64,000 nucleotides of DNA, taken from NCBI GenBank assembly GCA_013398015.1, contig VZRR01012416.1, positions 1 through 64,000 on the forward strand, in the 5' to 3' direction. Shown here one piece after another: positions 39,401 through 51,400 of this stretch. The notes beneath the pieces were generated by a model. That model had not been told where the DNA came from. It did not search any database and was given only the letters and a program-made list of their open reading frames with translations. Each line of letters starts with the position of its first letter. Position 1 is the first letter of the stretch. Source of the DNA: Oreocharis arfaki (Eukaryota > Chordata > Aves > Passeriformes > Paramythiidae). Made by a program: the position numbers and the translations under genes.

Positions 39401-42400
39401 TTCACTGCTCATCACTGCAGGCCAGAGCTCCGGCACCAAGCGCGACACCTGGAGCTGGCCCAGCTCCCAGGGCACATCCTGCCTCAGCTGGGAGCCTCCC
39501 TGAGTTCAGGTTCCCAAGGCAAGAGGGACTAAAACCAAGGAGAGCAGATGCCAGGGCAGAGCTGAGCTCTGAGGGTGCCCCAGGACAGCCGAGGTGCCCA
39601 AGCCCTGCTCCCTGCTGCCGTTCCCAGCGAGAACGCTGCGTGTCCACAGCTGTGCACCCTGGGGAGGAACTTGAGTGGGAAGAGAAACCAAAAAGGGCTG
39701 GAAAAAAGCCTGCAGAGTCAGAGGAGAGGGGCACCAGTCCAGGCTTGCCTCCACCTCGCCAGGTAACAGCCACGCAGTGCTTCAGGAGGTATCTGTGAGG
39801 CAGAGCTGGGACTCCTGCCGAGCGGTCTCTCTGCTACCCACAGCTCTGAAAACGAGGAACACCCAGGGGTGTGAGGTACATGAACACTTAACCATGTCTC
39901 TGTGGGGAGCCCAGAGCACTCACCTTCACAGGAAACCCCATCAGCCATGAGCGTGTAGCCAGCCATGCAGGAGCACACAGCATCTCCCGCCACGATGTTG
40001 CAGAGGTGCTTGCAGGGGCCGTTATCTGCACAACACAAAATCACAGCACACGTCAGGGCCCGCAGCACGGACCAGCTGCAGTTCCACACTGCCAGGTCAG
40101 CCAGGCACAGTCCCAGCTCAGGCAATGGGGACTCAGTCTGTAACCAAGCTGTCCAGGCAGCGCCCAGCACCGCTTCCAACCCTGCTGCTGCACACAGGCA
40201 CACCCGGCCACTCCTACCCTGCACGGCTGCACTGCCCGCCCCACGCCGAGGAGCAGGTGGGGAACGACCCTGAAAGCAGAGAGCAGCCTCAGATTTCTCC
40301 CTCGGGTTTCCCCTGACAATTCCTCAGCCTTGTGCCAAGCGGTAACAAATTGAAGCTGTGCACTGAAATCAGACTGCTGAAGGGATGAGCGGAGTTTCGC
40401 TCTGTCTCCGAACATTCCTCTGCAGCTGACACCTCCAACCTACCTTTGCACTTGTCCTGCTCTTCCTGCAAGGACACCACGAGGATGGGCTGGGAGGGAG
40501 AAGCTACTGGAGGGATGGTGGCTTCGGGTTCCAGCCTGGTCACCTGTCCTCTGTCAGGATCTGCAAGGCAAGGGAGGATCAGGGACAGCACCAGCCCAGC
40601 AGACACCCCACGGCAAGGGGTGATCCCCCTCATCCCACCCCATCATGGTCTGGAGGAGGAGACGAACATCATGGATACAGATCAGAGAGCCTGGCTGACA
40701 ATAACTTCTGTAGAGTACTGCAATATCGGGATAAACCAGGAAGTGCTAATTTTATTTTTAAAACATTTTCTGTATTTTAAATACAGCAGCTGTCTTTCAT
40801 TTGGTATTTAATGGAAAAGAAAATCCAAGCCCACAACAAGCCTTTGACCTTATTATGTCCATCCTACTTCAACAGAGACAAACAACAAACACTCACCTTT
40901 ACAAGCACAGGATACTTTGCAATGACTTTTGTACAGCCAAGTGGAAAACATGACAGCTGCTGTCTGCCACTAATATTTTCAACAGACAGTAATGTTAAAG
41001 GTATCAGAAAAAAAGGAGCTCTGTTACATCAATAAAAGTAACCCATCTTAGCAGTATCATCAAAACAGAAGCCTGAATCCATTAGGTGAAATTCTCCCTT
41101 AAGAGGGATGTGTCCTGTTCCCACTGAGCTCAAGTTGTCCCCTGGAGCAAAGCGTGATCCCCCAAACAGTGACAACCTGAAATGACTCAGGGTGACTGCA
41201 GTGCAGGTTTGGGGTATGGGGAGAGTGATTTCCTTACACAAATGAAGTCAGCACAGACACACAACGGGCTGTGGCACAGAGACAAACCAAAGCCACCTGC
41301 TCATGGCAAAGCCTGAGTGATTTCCCCAGGAATGCCCAAGATGTGCACGGACACAGAGAAAAAGGAGAACTGGAAGGCCCCTGTGCCATGTGTTGGTCGG
41401 CCAAGCAAAGCCACTGAGGTTCCCAACCACCTCCCTGACCCTGGCACAGCAAGGACAGCACCAGCCCTCCCTGCCCTGGCCCCTGGCGTGCCCCCCTGAG
41501 GTCCCACGGGTGTCCCCTGCTCCTGCCACCAGCCCATTCCCCAGCTGAGCTCTGCAAAGCCTTCTGCACCTCAGGGCACAGCCCTGAGCCCCACAGCCCT
41601 GCAGGAACATGACTCCCCCATAACCCAGATGCTTCACCCAGAGCTTCAGCCCAGGCAGTGCTGGGAGAAGCAAAGCAAAGCAAAGCAAAGCCACAAACAC
41701 ACCCCAGGTGAGCAATCGGGCCAAATTCTGCAGTGCTAAAATAAGAACTTTTCTTTGCCTCTTCTGGATTAGGTTCCGTTTCCAGAATTTTAATGTAAAC
41801 AGAGCAGACAGCTGCCACAGGAACAGTCAAATGCATTTTGAGGTGAATGCTGTAACACCACATCGAGCAGGATGACGTACAGAACGCTCATTGTTTGGCT
41901 TGGGCAGAGCATCAGAGGCCTAAGGAATTCTGTCATTGGATGGAAACACTGGTTTTGCTCGTTAAATAACAGAAAGCACTTGTAACTAATACGAGGTTTC
42001 AACTCCGTGAGTTATCTGATTTGAAATCCTGCCACTGGAGAACTCCACACATCAAAACAATTACAACACAATAGACTTTCTCTTCCAGACTTCCACCGCT
42101 CTAGATAAATTTAGAGTTTGTTATCACTGAAGGATGTTAATGATTTCAGATAAAAATCAAAGCTCAGGAAGCAATGGTGTCTGTCTGAACTGAGTTAAGT
42201 TTATCTACAGAAAACCTAACTGAAATACAAAATTACTCTGAGAAGAAAAGGTATTTCTGTAAAAATCTTTACAAATCCTCTTCTGAAAAGTGCAAACACT
42301 CTTGATTTGAACACATGAATCACCACTCTTATCTCATGCCACCAAACACAAAAATAAGGCATAATTAAGTTTCCTAAACTATAATTTCTCTTTACATTTT

Positions 42401-45400
42401 ACAATTTCTACAGAACGTGTCCGTGCATCAACACCCATGAAAAAACCTCATAGAAACTGCAGATAGAGTAAAGGAAAGCCTGGTAGATGAGTGCAGGAGG
42501 CACAAAGACAGTGCCCTTTCCTCACCTGGAGAGCAGCTGGTGCCGTCATCCTGCAGAGTGAACTCTGGGAAACACGAGCACTTGTAGGAGCCCACGGTGT
42601 TGATGCACAAGTGCTGGCAGAGCTCCCCCCCGTAGAGCAGACACTCATCCAGGTCATCTCCGGGCAGGTTATTCGACAGCTCGGCCTCACTGCTGATGGA
42701 CAAGGCTTCGTGGTGATCCTCCCTCTCTGAAACTACAACAGAACGTCTCTCACTCAGTGTTTTGGCACCGGGACTGGACAGAACGGGGTGTGTCCAGTGG
42801 CACCGTGGTCACACAAATGCCAAGGGAAGCCAGATCTGCCCAAAACAGTGACTGCAAGGATAAGAACAAAGGAACCTACCCTGGAGATAACAAAACTGTG
42901 CTGGAGGTCCAGCTCCTCCTTCCCTAAGGCTGGAGGGACAGATACCATACTGAGCCTGAGAAACAGGTCACAGGCTCACCTGCCACAGGAGTGCCAGCCC
43001 CATTCCTACTGACATTTAACTAAGGTGCTGGGCCCCATCTGAAACTGACCCCACACCGAATTTCAAATTTCAGGAGAAAAAGTTATCCAGCTGGTTTGGA
43101 AACTCTTTCCAACACCACAGTTTGTTGGCTCCTATATGAGCACTACGAGCAGCCTGGGAGCCACGGAGCAGTGACATGGCTGTCCTTCCTACTGCCCTCA
43201 CACACCAGCCAAAGCACCACCTGCTTCTGTTCCTGACCTGTCTGCAGTGTGTCCCAGGGGCAGATGGACACTGACCCTGCAGTGTGTCCCAGGGGCAGAT
43301 GGACACTGACCCTGCAGTGTGTCCCATGCAGATGGACACGGAGCCCCTACNNNNNNNNNNNNNNNNNNNNNNNNNNNNNNNNNNNNNNNNNNNNNNNNNN
43401 NNNNNNNNNNNNNNNNNNNNNNNNNNNNNNNNNNNNNNNNNNNNNNNNNNNNNNNNNNNNNNNNNNNNNNNNNNNNNNNNNNNNNNNNNNNNNNNNNNNN
43501 NNNNNNNNNNNNNNNNNNNNNNNNNNNNNNNNNNNNNNNNNNNNNNNNNNNNNNNNNNNNNNNNNNNNNNNNNNNNNNNNNNNNNNNNNNNNNNNNNNNN
43601 NNNNNNNNNNNNNNNNNNNNNNNNNNNNNNNNNNNNNNNNNNNNNNNNNNNNNNNNNNNNNNNNNNNNNNNNNNNNNNNNNNNNNNNNNNNNNNNNNNNN
43701 NNNNNNNNNNNNNNNNNNNNNNNNNNNNNNNNNNNNNNNNNNNNNNNNNNNNNNNNNNNNNNNNNNNNNNNNNNNNNNNNNNNNNNNNNNNNNNNNNNNN
43801 NNNNNNNNNNNNNNNNNNNNNNNNNNNNNNNNNNNNNNNNNNNNNNNNNNNNNNNNNNNNNNNNNNNNNNNNNNNNNNNNNNNNNNNNNNNNAGATGGAC
43901 ACTGGCCCTGCAGTGTCTCCCAGGGGCAGATGGACACTGACCCTGCAGTGTGTCCCAGGGACAGATGGACACTCACCCTTCTCGGGGGTCACTGTTGGCA
44001 GAGGCTCAGGGTGCCGCTTGATCTCTGGATGGATGAAGTGATCCCCCCCTTCACAGCAGGACAGCATCACGTGGCTGCAGGGGTAGCCCAGGTTGATGCT
44101 GGACTCGCAGGTTTTGCCCTCGCTCCTCAGGCGCAGGCCCAGGCTGCAGCAGTCACAGCATTGCTGCAAGAGAAGGGCACTGTCAGCAACGAGCATCTGG
44201 AAGCACTGAACAGGCTGCCAGGGCAGTGGTGGAGTCCCCATCCCTGGAAGTGTTCAAAAAATGTGTGGATGTGACACTTGAGGACATGGTTTAGCGGTGA
44301 GCGGGGTGGTGGTGCTAGGTTTACAGCTGCACTTGACGATCTCAGGGGTCTTTTCCCACCTTAACAACTCTGTTCTGTGATTTAACACAGCTTCGGGGAT
44401 GAGCCCACACATACCTGGAACTGATCTGCACTTTCCTAAGCAGTGGAGCATCTGGAAAAACATTTGGAGTTTGGACAGTTGCAAACACCAAAGCTTGACT
44501 TGTGCTTGTTTTTGCCATTCTGCACCAACGGGCCAACTGCAGCCACAACAAACACAAAGCCTGGCTGTGCCAGCGGCTCCAGCAGCTCCACACGGCAGGA
44601 AGAAGGGGTGCTGCACATCAGCTCCTCCCAGCTCCTGCTCACAGGCCTTGTTTGTGTGTAGTATGAACAACAATTATAAACACAATAACACAGATCTGCA
44701 CCTCTGCATTAGAGCTCAAAACATGGGCAGCTTGGAGCAATGCAACAGGAATTGGAAATACCTTATACATACCTTGGTCAGCAGCATCTCAGCCCTGCCA
44801 GGTGCCAGTAAAGGCTCTCCTCTCTGCACTACTGCCCTGCAAACCTGCTCTGACCTTTAATTACCTGGCTGTGCTGGACAGCATCCTGCTGAGACAGCAG
44901 CTGCAGGGAGGCCAGGGTGTATTTTATGAGTTATTTGCCTCCTTTCTCCTTCCTGAGGGCATCCAAACAGCAGCTTTGCTGACACGTTGATCTCCCACCT
45001 CTTGCAGTTTGCTGTGCTGCAGGTGGCAGACAGAATCTCTGTGGTGCTTTACTCAGCCACAGACAAATGTGCAGCACAGTCGGGCCACAAAAGTGCACCA
45101 GACAAATGACAGCACATTCAGAAAGTCCCCAGTGTGGATGCAGAGTGGGTGCCTCACCAAGCAGGGAGGCTGAGGAGCTGAGAGTCTCGGCTGCAGAGAC
45201 AACAGGGGTCACACCTGAGCTGGAGATGCCCTTGCGGACTTGAATTTAAGTGTCCTCTCACCCCCAATTTATTTATTTGTTTGTTTATGTGTTTTAGCTA
45301 TAAATAACGTCTGTTTCACTGACAGAAAAGCCCAGAGTCTCTTTCCCTCTGCAACTCCTTTGTCATCCACTCACTGAGAGTTTGCAGTCACACTGGAAGA

Positions 45401-48400
45401 GCTTCTCTGAACCCATAGAGGCCACTTGAGTGTGTTCCAATATCCCCCCTGTGAGGAGGTGTCAGGCAGGGGAAGCGAAGGGCAGGATTCAAGCTGGCAG
45501 CAGGAGCTCTGCCAACAGAAAGTCCAAGGGCGGAGCAGCAGCAAACCCCACTCTGCTCCCCGTTCCCAGGAGGGACATCCCTGACCTGGGCAGGGCAGGT
45601 GAGAGGGGCAGTGTTGTAAGGGCTGGAGGAGTATGGAGATGGGGAGGGATCCCTTTTCATCATTAGAAACCCCAGGTGGGCACTGCCACTAAACCAGAGC
45701 CTGTCTCCAGCAGGGAAACGCATCCACTGCCAGCTCAGTGCTCGGAAACTCTTCTGCCAAGGCCCTTTCTCAGGGCAGCACTGGGGCTTCCTGAGCATTT
45801 CACCCTCACAGCCTTGCATGTTCAGCCAGTTCTGAGGGCTGCAGCTCGTGTTTTATGGCCCTGCCTCCCAGTCTGAGAAATCCCCAAACATCGTAAGCAG
45901 CAGACGTTACTCACATTTGCAAATATGCACGGCCATGAGGAGCTGCCTTCGCGGGCCCAAAAACGTTTGTGTCAAATTTACAGCCCGAGTCTTGAAGAGG
46001 ATGAATTGGTTTGCAGGCTAAATGGGCTAAATCATCTTTTCAAAAGAAGTATTTAAAAAAAACCACAAACCATCTTGCAATAATGAATTCTGGTCATGCT
46101 AGAAAAGGGAAGATTCCTCTTTCCATCCTCCCCAAATCCAGAACCCTAAAATTCACAATTTTACGAAAAAAAAATCTATTTTCTGCTCTTTTTTTTAGTT
46201 TCGTCTCGGTTTTGTCACCTTCAATAAGCAAAATAGAAGAAGTTCAAGATAATACATGCTTTTACTGAAGTACTGTAAAACATGCAATATTTGCCTTGAA
46301 GACCCTGGCTTCTTTCAGTCATAGTTTGATTCACAGTTTATCCCACGTGCAGGCATGACAGAGAGTATTAAACCAGTTGTACATCTCTGGGCTCACAAAC
46401 TTTCCACGTGAACAAAACTGTCTCATTTTCCAGTGGAAGAACTTGTTCGTTGAAAAGTTCCTTCTAAAATGCAAAAACTGGAATGCCTCGACCTTCTGTG
46501 AGGTGCTTTTTGAACTTCCCGGGAACTCTACAACTGATTTAATAGCAAAGATGACTATTTTCACCTCGCAGTTGAGAAACACCTTGAGAACCATTCTTTG
46601 GTTCACAGCTTTCTGCATTCCCCTCAAAACCATCTTTGCTGGAATCCAGCATAATTGGATTCACCATGGTGGTGTCTCCATCCACTGGGAAAAATCCCCA
46701 AGCGCTTGCTTTTTGTATTAACAACAATTAATTAAGTAAAAAAAAATTAAAGCACCCTAAGATGAGGTTGACTGGACACAGGCTGAGCTCCTGGATCTGA
46801 AAAACCAGCACTGCCATCTTCATCTTGAAGCAGAAGGAAGGACCCCACACCTAAAATGCCTGAAGGCCTACAAATGTTTGTAACCTGGAGGTAAAACCCT
46901 GGCTTTTGGCAGGACAGCGTAAATACCTTGCTGGTTTTTGGGGCAATTAAGGAATCTTTCCACATCCCAGACAAACTCTTTTGATCTATGCCACAGCAGT
47001 TGCTAAGAGCAGACAGATCAGGGGAAACACCACTAAGGACTACAAGCATCTGCTGCCAGATCACCTCTGAAACAGTGTATAACCATAATAAAATTAGAAA
47101 ACCTTTCCTGCAATACAAAGCATTACAAAGTTGGATTATTTCGGATTACAGCAGTACACACTGTAATGCTAAAGTAATACAAAGTCTCAACAGTCTCAAT
47201 ATTTATTGATCTTTTTTTCAAGCAGTAGCTGCAATGACTCAAGAGCTAAACAAGCTAAATAGGTGAGCAAAGCTGTTCAGTAATTTTACTGTCTCAGCTG
47301 GTTTATCCTAAAGGAAAAATCCCACTGGAACTGGCACGAGGAACCATTCCACAGGAGTATTTTGTCACTGTTTTCAGCTCAGACAGGAATGATGGAGTTC
47401 TCCCTCCCCACCTCTGCCTGAGGAATGGCATGTGTGAGCAGAGCGGCTCCACAGCCTGGCTCTGCCCGGCATGCCAACGACCCCCAGGAAAACCTGAGAA
47501 TAACAATTCTGTCACATTTCAGACATATTAATGTCTTCTCCCAAATGCACAGATTCTCTTTTTACTCTAATGACAGCCTTCGGACCCAAACTAATAATAG
47601 TTCTGAAGATGACAAATCAGCACAGCCAATTAAGCCTCACACTCTGCAGTGGATGTCCACGTTCCCTGCTCTCCCAGTGAACGATTATCTGTGAGAATCT
47701 CCCATGCACAGAACAGACAGAACTAATCAGGCTCCTGCTGAGCCGACGGAAGCTGCACTTAAGCTGAGCTATAGCTATGTAAATTATGATCAGAGGGAAA
47801 TGAATTCTGGAAGGCAGTGTTCTGGTGAAAACAAGACAAGCGAGCTGCTGAATCTTCAAACTGGTTTAAATTGGTTTGGCTCCACTGATTCTCATAAAGC
47901 AAATCTCATTCATCTAAGCGGAGGCGGTGGCTCAGGATTTGTGATCTGTGCTGTCCGTTAATGGTTTGCCTTTATTTATGAACAAAAGGCTTCCATCATC
48001 ATCTAAATGCTTGTTCCTCTAGTCCAGCATTGTGTTAAACTGGGAAAGGGGGCCACAATTCAACACTGGAGCCAAGCAAACTGTCCAGTAATGGGTTTCA
48101 CATTATATCTTCAATTAAGTTTTGCCCCGTCATTTCCTAAATTCTTCTACACTATAGGTATAAAAACTAAAATGGACCTTTCAGCTACTTCCAAAGCGAG
48201 GAAGCAAAAGCAATACAGCCAGTTAGGTCTACAAAATGGAGACGGAAATAATTCAAAACATCACTGTGAAGTTTTAGAAGGGGCTGCAAACTTAAATGCA
48301 AGCAGCACCATTTCCCTGCCACATTCCCACAACTTCACCTTTTCTGTGCTCCACTGATGCCTGATCCCTGTTTTTAAAATCAAGAGCCGAACACAGTTAG

Positions 48401-51400
48401 AGGGGAAGAGGGGTTTTTACCTCGATACTTATTTCCAAGGATCCCTGGTGCACTCTGTCCAGGTGGAACATGCCAAAACGCACATGGAAATGCCCACCCT
48501 GAATGCACAACCATGATACATAGGGTATAGAATTATAGGTCTTACAAATCAGCATATCCATCAAAGATTCCCCAGTGAGTGAGGCTCAGTGAACCCCCCT
48601 CCCGAGGAACCCTCCCCTGGACAGACCTATCTTTTGGTTTACAAAATGTGTTGCAGAGAGGACCTCGGTGGCTGAGGCTTTTGGGATGTTTAATCTCCCA
48701 ACAAGTCTCAGAATGCAGGCTATAAAGAAACACTAAGAATACAAAAGGCTATAAAGGTATATAAAGGAGGTATAAAAGAAAAGGCAAAAAAATCCTTATG
48801 GCATCACCACAGTAATGCACGGACAAATTTTCTGCTGAAGGCAGGCAGTGGGGACACCCGACACATCTGCAGAAGCACCAGAGGAGCTCACCTTGTAGGA
48901 CGAGCCCGCGCAGGGATCGCTCTCCTCGGGGCCACACGCGTCCCCCTCCTTGGCAGCGATCATCCCGGCCAGGCAGCTGTTCTCCCTCACCGCGGACACA
49001 CAGCACTGCTTCTGGGCAATCCTGCAAGGGCCGAGCCAGCACATGTAACACAGCCCGCAGCCTGGGCTCTCTGACACGCTCTGCAAGCAGCCCTGTGCCG
49101 CCTGGGCTGTCCGGCAGTGCCCCGGCAGCAGCACCAGGGCAGCGCCCGGCCCCTGCGCTGGCACCTTGAACTCGGGGTCAGTTCTGGGCCCCTCAGGACA
49201 AGAAGGACGTTGAGGGGCTGGAGTGTGTCCAGGGAAGGAGCAGCTGAGGGAGCTCTGGGGGGCTCAGCCTGGAGAAAAGGAGGCTCAGGGGGGACCTGCA
49301 GATTGGGTAATTCAGAAAAAAAGAGGAAAGGGATGTCTCTTATCCCAGCAGAAACCAGGCAGTGACAGACACTTGGCTGCTCTTCCAATACCAATGGCTA
49401 AGTGTCACCTTTATATTAATATTTTTATGCTGGACAGCGCAAGAGAGGTGAAACTGGGAAGCAGGGGATTAAGTTGAAAAAACCGCCAAACAACTGAAAG
49501 TTATTATTGGTCAAAAAAAATGAACAAATGCTCTTAGATGCATTTTTGTATGTGCAAAGTCTTTTCTGTATTCAAATACTGAAACCTCTGTAGACTTATG
49601 TTCTTCTGAAATTGGACATTCCCAGGAGAAATTCCTGGAGTGCTGGAGTATCACTGGCCATTCTTTATTTTAGTATTTTTTACTTATCAGCAGAGCTCAG
49701 TTTCAGCTCCTCTATCACCAGAAAATGAACTGGGAACCAACGGTGTCAACCACATTCTCTTGGTTTGTTCTGTTTCACAAACCTACTCTTTTCAGAGCAG
49801 ATAAATGAGTTTTGAAGGAGATTCAGAACACTTCTGCTCCAGGGAAAGAGTTAATGAGTCAAAACCAGTGAACTGACGCCAGTGCATTAAACTGGTGTGA
49901 GTCTCTAACTGGGACACAGTGTCAGCAGAGAGCAGGGCCCGTGCTGGGGCAGCTCATGCAAATGCCACCCACATAAACACTGCTCTCTTGTGATAAAACT
50001 CACCAGTTATAAGATAAAAACTGCTATACTGGGTCAGATGAGATTTCATCTAGCCTAACATCCTATTTCTGGCACAGCCAGTGGTACAAGCTCTGGGAGT
50101 ATTTTGGTATCAGACTATCCATTGATTATCTGAAGATTTCCTGTAACCTGCTTTAAGTTCAGTCATCAAGTCACTGCAGCTGATCTCTTGCAGCCCAGTG
50201 CCCATCCTGCAGTTACTGCGGCTGGTCACCGCACAGAGACAGGGCAGGTTGGACCCTGAATGCCCAGACATCAAGATACATCAAGAAGTAGCTTTAACAA
50301 GAAAGTTTTTATCACTTGAACACCCCAAAACAGCATTTGGCAACAACAGACACCTCTGTCTGCAACCTCTGTATAAACAGTGTGGAGCAGAACAGGGGAG
50401 GCTTCCTTCGTCTGCATGAACTGAGAAAGTGAATCCTTCATCATGGTGATGGTCACTTCTAACACCCAAACATGTCCAGAAAACTATCCTGGCAGAACAG
50501 GAACTGATTTTTGAAATTAGTGTCGACTTTTTATCTGTTCCCATCCCTGGCAGTGCCCAAGGCCAGGCTGGACGGGGCTTGGAGCACCCTGGGACAGTGG
50601 AAGGTGTCCCTGCCATGGCAGGGGTGGGATGGGATGAGCTTTAAGGTCCTTCCAACCCAAACCATTCTGGGATTCTGTGATTCTACTTCTTACAGTCTTT
50701 AGGCAGTGAGTCAAGCTGGAGCAGACTCTCGGGAGCTGCAGGACTTGCAGGGTTCCAGCACAGACAGGGCCCTGGGGCTGGAGAGGGGCAGGGTCACCAC
50801 TCTGCTCGCTGGCACATCCCCCAGTGGCAGCACCGAGTTCTTGTCCTTGCTTTCCAGGCTCTGAGGCCACATACTTGAATATTTTTTACATTGAATTTTT
50901 TCTTTGGACAACATTTATAGGCAGGCTTAAATCTTTAAAACAGGGACACAACTGAAATTTTAGAAGTAAGACAACTGAACCCCTGATCTCTTATTGCTTT
51001 AAATCCTAATAGATTCACAGGGACTGAAATATTTAGGATCTGGCTTTTTCATCTGAAACCAGCCTCAGATGTGCAGGTGCAACTCATTAATGTACTGGAT
51101 TTGCACCTACTTAGGCCAGGGCTGGAATGTTTTAATCTGCCTTTGCTTCACAGGCAGCTGGTTCGTGTCAGTTATGTCACGCCAATCCCAGTGGGGAGGA
51201 TTTCCATCTCCCAGTAACTTCAGAAAGGTGCAGCGATGCTAAATTTGATAAAAGGGATTATGCCAAAGTTTTCCAATGCTCTGAATGACGAGATCACTCT
51301 TCGAGAGCGTGAGCCTGGAGTAAGTTTGTCTTCATCCCTCCCCAAGGCCTGCTCCAGACGGGTGGGGAGGGCGTGGGATGAAGTGCAGCCCACTGGGTCC

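Larger units (their letters stand above)
42727..43976 (-). other. FBLN2: FBLN2 intron 5, with minisatellite and gap
   Basis: 1250 bp as assembled, of which 542 are unknown bases. The first part of the intron (high coordinates) is a 35-bp minisatellite interrupted by the gap. The last part (42727-43250) is unique sequence. The true length is uncertain because the gap lies within the array. Confidence 0.85.
44164..48891 (-). other. FBLN2: FBLN2 intron 4, with CR1 and a probable solo LTR
   Basis: 4728 bp, donor GTGAGC, acceptor CTTGCAG. It contains a CR1 at 44190-44383 next to exon 5 and an LTR-like block at about 48405-48812 next to exon 4. The middle holds no recognised gene; open frames around 45388-45819 and 46331-46727 match nothing known to me. 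Confidence 0.8.

Noticed and set aside
43239..43976. Regular ~35-bp repeats suggesting a CRISPR array
   Set aside because: Units are directly tandem without spacers, in a vertebrate intron. This is a minisatellite.
43070..44274. Open frames of 200-350 codons on both strands
   Set aside because: Most of their length is unknown bases (N) that cannot contain visible stops, and the rest is minisatellite or exon 5.
49022..49164. Open minus-strand extension upstream of exon 4 with several cysteines
   Set aside because: A good acceptor (CCTTGCAG) lies at the right place and phase, and exon 3 supplies the expected residues. The extension does not match fibulin-2 and looks like chance GC-rich intron.
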